From an uncultured Myxococcales bacterium (GTDB lineage Bacteria > Myxococcota_A > Polyangia > Polyangiales > Polyangiaceae), in contig CALFEQ010000030.1 of NCBI GenBank assembly GCA_937949945.1, positions 62,001-126,000 on the forward strand: a DNA stretch of 64,000 nucleotides, written 5' to 3'. A model generated the notes under the pieces. The model did no database searches and had not been told where the DNA came from. It was given only the letters and a program-made list of their open reading frames with translations. The position numbers were made by a program, and so were the translations under genes. Numbering within the stretch: position 1 is the first letter of the stretch; each line of letters begins with the position of its first letter. Positions 59,526 to 64,000 of this stretch are shown piece after piece.

Positions 59526-59552
59526 ATGATCCTGCGCCGCGAAGCCGAATGA
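59526..59552 (+). CDS. Eight-codon leader peptide overlapping the DUF58 start
   Basis: ATG at 59526 opens a frame encoding MILRREAE and stops at TGA 59550-59552, which overlaps the DUF58 start ATG 59549 (ATGA). A TAGCCT box (59510-59515) ends 10 bases before it. A ribosome reading this leader would end on the DUF58 start codon, a layout used for translational coupling of a leaderless transcript. Below the size that can be judged by composition, so the call rests on layout only. Confidence 0.3.
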   Translation: MILRREAE

Positions 59553-61276
59553 GGACGCTCTACCGCCTCCTCCGTGCGGGGTTCCACACGTGTCTCCTCT
59601 TCGTGCTGCCGTGGGCCACCGGCGCGCTCGCCGGCCTGGTGTTCGACGTGCGCGAGGTCTCCGAGACGTCGGGCGAGCTCGCGAGCTTCTTCGGGATGGT
59701 CGTCGTCCCGCTGCTCCTGCTCCAGCTCGTCGCGATCGCCGTGAAGGTCGGTCGTGAGCTCCGCATCCAGAAGGCGGAGGGACGGCAGGGTTTCCGCGTG
59801 CTGGTCGACGCGGTCGATCGCCACGTGCGCGTGCTCACGGGCCGCGGGATCGGCATGGCGGGCGTCTCCTTGCTCATGGTCGGGATCGCGCTCGCCGCGA
59901 GGTGGGGTCAGTTCGGCGTCCTCGCGGTCGCCGGGCTCGGCATCATGTACATCGCGGCGACGGGCGCCACGCTCGTCTCGGCGTTCGCGGTCCGCGCGTT
60001 CGACGACCGTGTCCGGCGCGGGCGCGGCGCGATCGATCGCGAGATGTCCCCCACCGTCGTCGACGCGGGCGATCCCGTCGAGGAGCGCTTCTTCCTCGCG
60101 CGCGTCCCGGTCCCGCCCGGATTCCGCCTGCACATCGAGGAGCAGCTCCCGCACCGTCTCGGAGGCGACACGCGCTTCGCCGTCGATCGGAGCGTCTCGC
60201 GCGCGGAGGTCACCGTATCGGCGCCGCTGCCGCGGACGCCCCGCGGCGTCTACAAGCTCGGCCCGGCCGACATCTGGTACGAGGACGTCTTCGGGCTCAC
60301 GCGCGTCTTCGTCGCGACCCGCGCGACCGCCTCGCTCCGCTCGCTTCCGCGCGTGCGCCCGGTGGTGTTCGAGCGCAGGCCGCGCTCGCTCGCACGCGCG
60401 GAAGGCCCGCTGAGCCTCCTGTCACGCATCGCGACGGAGGAGCACTTCCGTACGCGCGCGTACGTGCAGGGCGACGATCTCCGACGCGTCCACTGGAAGC
60501 AGTCGATCAACACCGGGAGCTTGATGGTCCGCGTCCCCGAGGCGATCCCGTACGCGCCCACGCGCGTGCGCCTCGTGCTCGACACGTACCTGCCCCCCGG
60601 CTGGCGCGTGGCCGCGACGGCCGGCGGCCGCCGGGTCGAGGACGGCGAGCGCGCCGTGGCACGTGCGCCGGATGCGCTCGACGACGTGCTCGATCTGCTC
60701 GTCGAGGGATGGCTCGGCCTCGCCCACGCGCTGCTCAAGCGCGGCGAGAAGGTGACGCTCGTCGCTGCGGTGAAGGAGACCGGTCCCAACCGGTCCGAGA
60801 GCGTCGTCGTCCGCGAAGTGGAGTGCAAGCGGGGCGAGGAGCGGAAGTGGCGCGCGATCGGGGCGGATGCAGCGTGGCAGTACGAGGTCACGCCGGGCTC
60901 GCTCATGGGGCGGATCGATCCGCGCGACGCGAAGGCGAGCGTCGTCGTCGTCTCGGCCGGCCTCGCGATCGCCGACGTCCACCCCGCCCCCGGGACGAGC
61001 TGGGTCATCGCCGACGGCGCGTCCGTCGTGAACGATCCGCCGAGCGACCATCTCGGCTTTCTGCGGCGGCTCGTGGTCTCCGACTACCCCGTCGGCGCCG
61101 AAGACAACAAGCTCGACCTCGCGCGGCTCCTCGCTCCGAAGCCGCCGTCACCGGAGAAGGTCCGCGCCGAGCTCGCGCGCGCGACCTCGTTCGCCGTCGA
61201 CCACGTCCGCTCCGCGAACGCGCCCGTCAACGTCGTGCGCCGGCGCGGCGTCGCCATCGCGCTGGAGGTCCCGTGA
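59549..61276 (+). CDS. DUF58-domain membrane protein
   Basis: A 575-residue protein with four hydrophobic segments in the first ~155 residues, including FHTCLLFVLPWATGALAGLV and VVPLLLLQLVAIAV, and a cytoplasmic/periplasmic DUF58 part. The DUF58 signature RAYVQGDDLRRVHWKQSINTGSLMVR (split over positions about 305-330) is intact; it is related to von Willebrand-A-like domains. It usually works with MoxR. The ORF is preceded by a possible leader peptide whose stop overlaps the start codon. Its stop overlaps the next GTG by 4 bases. Confidence 0.92.
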   Translation: MRTLYRLLRAGFHTCLLFVLPWATGALAGLVFDVREVSETSGELASFFGMVVVPLLLLQLVAIAVKVGRELRIQKAEGRQGFRVLVDAVDRHVRVLTGRGIGMAGVSLLMVGIALAARWGQFGVLAVAGLGIMYIAATGATLVSAFAVRAFDDRVRRGRGAIDREMSPTVVDAGDPVEERFFLARVPVPPGFRLHIEEQLPHRLGGDTRFAVDRSVSRAEVTVSAPLPRTPRGVYKLGPADIWYEDVFGLTRVFVATRATASLRSLPRVRPVVFERRPRSLARAEGPLSLLSRIATEEHFRTRAYVQGDDLRRVHWKQSINTGSLMVRVPEAIPYAPTRVRLVLDTYLPPGWRVAATAGGRRVEDGERAVARAPDALDDVLDLLVEGWLGLAHALLKRGEKVTLVAAVKETGPNRSESVVVREVECKRGEERKWRAIGADAAWQYEVTPGSLMGRIDPRDAKASVVVVSAGLAIADVHPAPGTSWVIADGASVVNDPPSDHLGFLRRLVVSDYPVGAEDNKLDLARLLAPKPPSPEKVRAELARATSFAVDHVRSANAPVNVVRRRGVAIALEVP

Positions 61277-62589
61277 ACAGCCGCACCCGTGTGCCGCGCT
61301 GGACGCCTCCGCTCCGCGAAGCGATCCGCCTCGCTTGGCGTCCCGCGCTCGCCTACCTCGTCTTCACCGCGCTCGGCTCGTTCGCGCTGCTCGTGACGGT
61401 CGCGTGGTACTCGCGAGGCGACGGCAAGGACGTGCTCCTCTTGATGTTCGGGCTCGGAGCCGCCTTCGTCGGCGTCCTGCTCGGTCAGTTCCTCGCGCTC
61501 CTCCGTCTCCGCGCGCTCCCCGTCTTCATCGTCGCCGGCATGTGCATCACGGGCGCCGTCTGGATGTCGACGATGGCGGTCCGCTGGGCGTTGTCGTCCC
61601 GCGCGTTCCCGGGCGGCGAGTACCTCGTCGTGTGCCTGATCTTCTTCTTCTTCGCCTTCCCGTGCGGGCTCCTGTCGCTCATGCACCGCTGGGAGCTCTT
61701 GGCGTCCTTCTGGCCGGCCGTCGGATGGATCGGCGCCGTCTTCGTGATCCTCAACGAGGAGAACCGCGTCCACGTCTGGGAACGGAGCAAGATCAGCGCG
61801 TGGCTCCCCGTGCCGCTCGCCTTCCTCGCATGCTTCCTCGTCCTCTGGCTCTTCTACCTCGCGGCGAAGCAGGCGATGCGCGTCGAGCTGTGGCAGGCGC
61901 TCTCGGGCGCCGCAGCGCGGCGGATCGCGAAGAAGGAGGCGCGCAAGAAGAACGCGGTCGGGGCGCTCCCGCGGAAGAACATCGTCGCGATCCTGCTCGT
62001 GGCCGGGCTGCTCTTCGCGCTCACCGCCGTCCTGGCGCCCTACCTCTGGCGGACGGGCAAAGGTGATCGCGAAGGTCAGCGACGGAGCCCGGACACGACC
62101 GAAGAGCGCGCGCCGCGGATCGGCCGCGGCTTCGACGGCGAGGCGATCGTGCGGGAGCTGCAGAAGGTCGCGCGCGCGGCGAAGGAGGTGCTCCCGAAGC
62201 TCTGGCCGCTCCTCCTTCTTCTCCTCCTCTATCGCCCTGCCAAGCGCGCGCTGCTCCTCACGCACCTGAAGGCGCCGATCGTGCCCACGCCGCCCTCGGA
62301 GCGCATCGACAACCTCTGGGAGTACGTCCGCATCGCCGCCGAGGACGCCGGCGTCGTCCCGAGCGCGTCCGACTCGGTCGAGCAGCTCCTCTCGCGCATC
62401 CCCGAAGAGCGCGCGTCGGAGGCGCTCGCGAAGTCCGCCGAGATCTACGTCCGAACGCGCTACGGCTTCACGGTGCAACCGGGCGACCCGGTCGCGATGC
62501 GCACGTACGCGACGGAGGCCGCGCGTGCCCTCCGCAAGGATCTGGGCGTCTGGGCCACCATCAAGAACTGGTGGCGTCCACTCTCGTGA
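61273..62589 (+). CDS. Multi-span membrane protein of the MoxR-DUF58 operon
   Basis: A 438-residue protein with about five hydrophobic segments in residues 25-200 (ALAYLVFTALGSFALLVTVA, LIFFFFAFPCGLLSLM), one near 235-255, and another short one near 305-320. The C-terminal ~110 residues (SERIDNLWEYVRIAAEDAG, EIYVRTRYGFTVQPGD) form a helical soluble domain like the DUF4129 tail found in transglutaminase proteins of such operons. Neither the transglutaminase core (Cys-His-Asp) nor a DUF3488 region is present, so the usual third partner is reduced or replaced. GTG start overlaps the DUF58 stop. Confidence 0.82.
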   Translation: MNSRTRVPRWTPPLREAIRLAWRPALAYLVFTALGSFALLVTVAWYSRGDGKDVLLLMFGLGAAFVGVLLGQFLALLRLRALPVFIVAGMCITGAVWMSTMAVRWALSSRAFPGGEYLVVCLIFFFFAFPCGLLSLMHRWELLASFWPAVGWIGAVFVILNEENRVHVWERSKISAWLPVPLAFLACFLVLWLFYLAAKQAMRVELWQALSGAAARRIAKKEARKKNAVGALPRKNIVAILLVAGLLFALTAVLAPYLWRTGKGDREGQRRSPDTTEERAPRIGRGFDGEAIVRELQKVARAAKEVLPKLWPLLLLLLLYRPAKRALLLTHLKAPIVPTPPSERIDNLWEYVRIAAEDAGVVPSASDSVEQLLSRIPEERASEALAKSAEIYVRTRYGFTVQPGDPVAMRTYATEAARALRKDLGVWATIKNWWRPLS

Positions 62590-62625
62590 GCGATCGCAGC
62601 GCTCGAAAAACCGCGCTGCCGATTC

Positions 62626-62631
62626 TAGTAT
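62626..62631 (+). promoter_or_regulatory. -10-like box TAGTAT
   Basis: Ends 8 bases before the ATG at 62640; no Shine-Dalgarno. Candidate leaderless promoter of the last gene. Confidence 0.4.
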
Positions 62632-62639
62632 CCAACGAC

Positions 62640-64000
62640 ATGAAGTGCCGAGGGCTCGTGCTGGCCGCGTTGGGGGTCACGGTGTTCGCCTGTTCCGACG
62701 ATCCGGAAGCGCAAGGCGGCCCGCCGTTGCCGTGCAACGGGCTCGGCGAGTTCCGCTTCGAGCACGGATCGCCGGACGGCCATCCGGATCCGTTCGGCGC
62801 GAAGGCCGCCGGACAGGCGCGTGCGGGCAGGATCCGAGAGGCATCGCAGATCATCCAGGGACCGCTCGCGCGCAACAGGGTGCGCGTCGGCGACTTCGTC
62901 CTCGCGAACGATCGCATCGCCGTCTACATCGAGGCCGAGGGACGGCGCGAGGGGTACCAGCCGTTCGGCGGTGACGTGACCGGCATCGAGCCGGTGGGCG
63001 AGGACGGCAAGCCTCAGGGCTCGTCCGCCTATGGCGAGACGCTCATCGCCTTCTCGCGTCAGACCATCAAGCCGGACAAGGTGAGCGTCCTCGCCGACGG
63101 GTCGGACGGCAAGGCCGCCATCGTGCGCGTGTCGGGCGTGCTCGCGAACATCCCGTTCCTCGACACGTTCAAGGCGATCTCGCAGCCGGAGTACGACATC
63201 CCCGCGGCGCTCGACTACGTCCTCGAGCCCGGCTCCGACAAGGTGCTCGTGCGCCTGCATCTCGCGAACGCGAGCGAGGAGCCGGTCGACTTCTCGAAGT
63301 ACCAGCGCCTCGGCTTCTTCCACTCGGCGCGCAACAAGGTCTTCACCGAGGCGAACGGATACGCGGACCCGAAGGGAGAGAATCCGTGGGTCGCCTTCGA
63401 CGGCGGAGGCTCGGCGTTCGCGTTCCGGAGCCCGAACGGGCCGGTCCGCGCCGAGCTCGAGGTCAGCGGCTTCCGGCTCTTCAGCATGGGAGGCCTCTCG
63501 GCGGAGGCCTGCGAGACGAAGACCGTCGACTACCTCGAGATCATCGCGGGCGGTCCGGGCATCGACGGCCTGCTCGAGGCGAAGCGTCGCGCGCTCGGCG
63601 AGCCCGCGTGGCGCGAGGTGCGCGGCACGGTGAAGGACGAGAGCGGCACGGCGCTCGGCGGCGCGTTCGTCCACGCGACGACCCCCGACGGCAAGTACCT
63701 CACGCGGGCGCTCGCGAACGAAAATGGCGAGTTCGTCATCCACGTCCCCGACGGGGCGGTGCTCCTCACGCCCACGATGAAGGGTTGGGCGCTGCCCTCC
63801 CCCACGAGCGTCGAAGGCTCGACCGCGGACCTCGTGATGCCGAAGCCCGCGTACATCGAGGTGAACGCGACGGACGAGGACGCGGGCGAGCTCCTTCCGG
63901 TGCGCGTCCAGGTGATCCCGAAGTCGCCCGTCGCGCCGGCGCCGCCGTCGTTCGGGCTGCGCGAGGAGGTCGACGGCCGTCTCTGGCAGGAGTTCGCCGT
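62640..64000 (+). CDS. Large lipoprotein with carboxypeptidase-regulatory-like domain, 3' end cut by window edge
   Basis: The frame is open to the right edge; about 453 residues are visible. It starts MKCRGLVLAALGVTVFACSD with lipobox Cys18. Residues 55-120 (QGPLARNRVRVGDFVLANDR, IAVYIEAEGRREG) and beta-rich segments up to ~320 are characteristic of long myxobacterial outer-membrane lipoproteins. Residues about 335-405 form a carboxypeptidase-regulatory-like beta domain (REVRGTVKDESGTALGGAFV, ANENGEFVIHVPDG). In similar proteins a PHP/CehA-type metallohydrolase domain follows; whether it does so here lies beyond the window (inference). Confidence 0.8.
   Translation, partial: MKCRGLVLAALGVTVFACSDDPEAQGGPPLPCNGLGEFRFEHGSPDGHPDPFGAKAAGQARAGRIREASQIIQGPLARNRVRVGDFVLANDRIAVYIEAEGRREGYQPFGGDVTGIEPVGEDGKPQGSSAYGETLIAFSRQTIKPDKVSVLADGSDGKAAIVRVSGVLANIPFLDTFKAISQPEYDIPAALDYVLEPGSDKVLVRLHLANASEEPVDFSKYQRLGFFHSARNKVFTEANGYADPKGENPWVAFDGGGSAFAFRSPNGPVRAELEVSGFRLFSMGGLSAEACETKTVDYLEIIAGGPGIDGLLEAKRRALGEPAWREVRGTVKDESGTALGGAFVHATTPDGKYLTRALANENGEFVIHVPDGAVLLTPTMKGWALPSPTSVEGSTADLVMPKPAYIEVNATDEDAGELLPVRVQVIPKSPVAPAPPSFGLREEVDGRLWQEFA

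Overview
The window is about 70% GC with very strong G/C preference at third codon positions. It encodes many lipoproteins, at least five secreted proteins with a C-terminal Cys - hydrophobic helix - Arg cluster sorting tail (MYXO-CTERM type), PEGA and Sel1/HEAT repeat proteins and orphan PAS histidine kinases. This combination points to a myxobacterium, probably of the Sorangium/Polyangium/Labilithrix side of the group; the lineage is an inference, since no rRNA is present. I see no insertion sequence, CRISPR array, phage module or replication origin.

Layout. 1-5.1 kb: the end of a transglycosylase-like gene, two tandem paralogous cysteine-rich lipoproteins, a tRNA-Leu(UAG) and an HtrA/Deg-type lipoprotein protease with two PDZ domains. 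5.2-7.9 kb: a histidine phosphatase followed by a LytS/LytTR two-component pair with a 4-base gene overlap. 7.9-12.1 kb (minus strand): the most distinctive locus, an apparent inositol-lipid operon: myo-inositol-phosphate synthase, CDP-alcohol phosphatidyltransferase, GtrA-like membrane protein, inositol-phosphorylceramide-synthase-like PAP2 protein and PgpA-like phosphatase. An MMPL/RND exporter diverges from it. 15-22 kb: a small STAS-like protein, remnants of two broken genes (one the C-terminus of RtcB RNA ligase), and a complete TolC - adaptor - RND pump operon with 4-base overlaps. 22-26 kb: three secreted zinc hydrolases (a matrixin-like protease and two M15 peptidoglycan peptidase paralogues). 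25.7-31.4 kb: a lipoyl-less E2-type acyltransferase with a DUF3052-like partner, a PAS kinase, a phosphoesterase and a trypsin-like protease broken by one frameshift. 31.5-45 kb: PEGA protein, anion transporter, small lipoproteins, a DUF434 protein, glycine-rich and beta-helix surface proteins, adenine deaminase, a CPA2 antiporter and another PAS kinase. 45-57 kb: several alpha/beta hydrolases, an unusual flavodoxin/cupin-like fusion, Sel1 and HEAT repeat proteins and a CE2-like SGNH esterase. 57-64 kb: a TerB-domain protein, then a MoxR - DUF58 - membrane protein operon and the start of a large lipoprotein that runs off the window.

Two cross-cutting signals emerged from reading the start regions. 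First, about fifteen genes have no visible Shine-Dalgarno sequence but carry a TANNNT (-10-like) box ending 5-10 bases before the start codon, which suggests leaderless or near-leaderless transcripts. A second, smaller class has a good Shine-Dalgarno sequence. Second, several intergenic regions hold perfect inverted repeats, including one that would bury the Shine-Dalgarno sequence of the SGNH esterase gene. The secreted hydrolases, peptidoglycan peptidases and efflux pump fit a soil predator/degrader lifestyle (inference).
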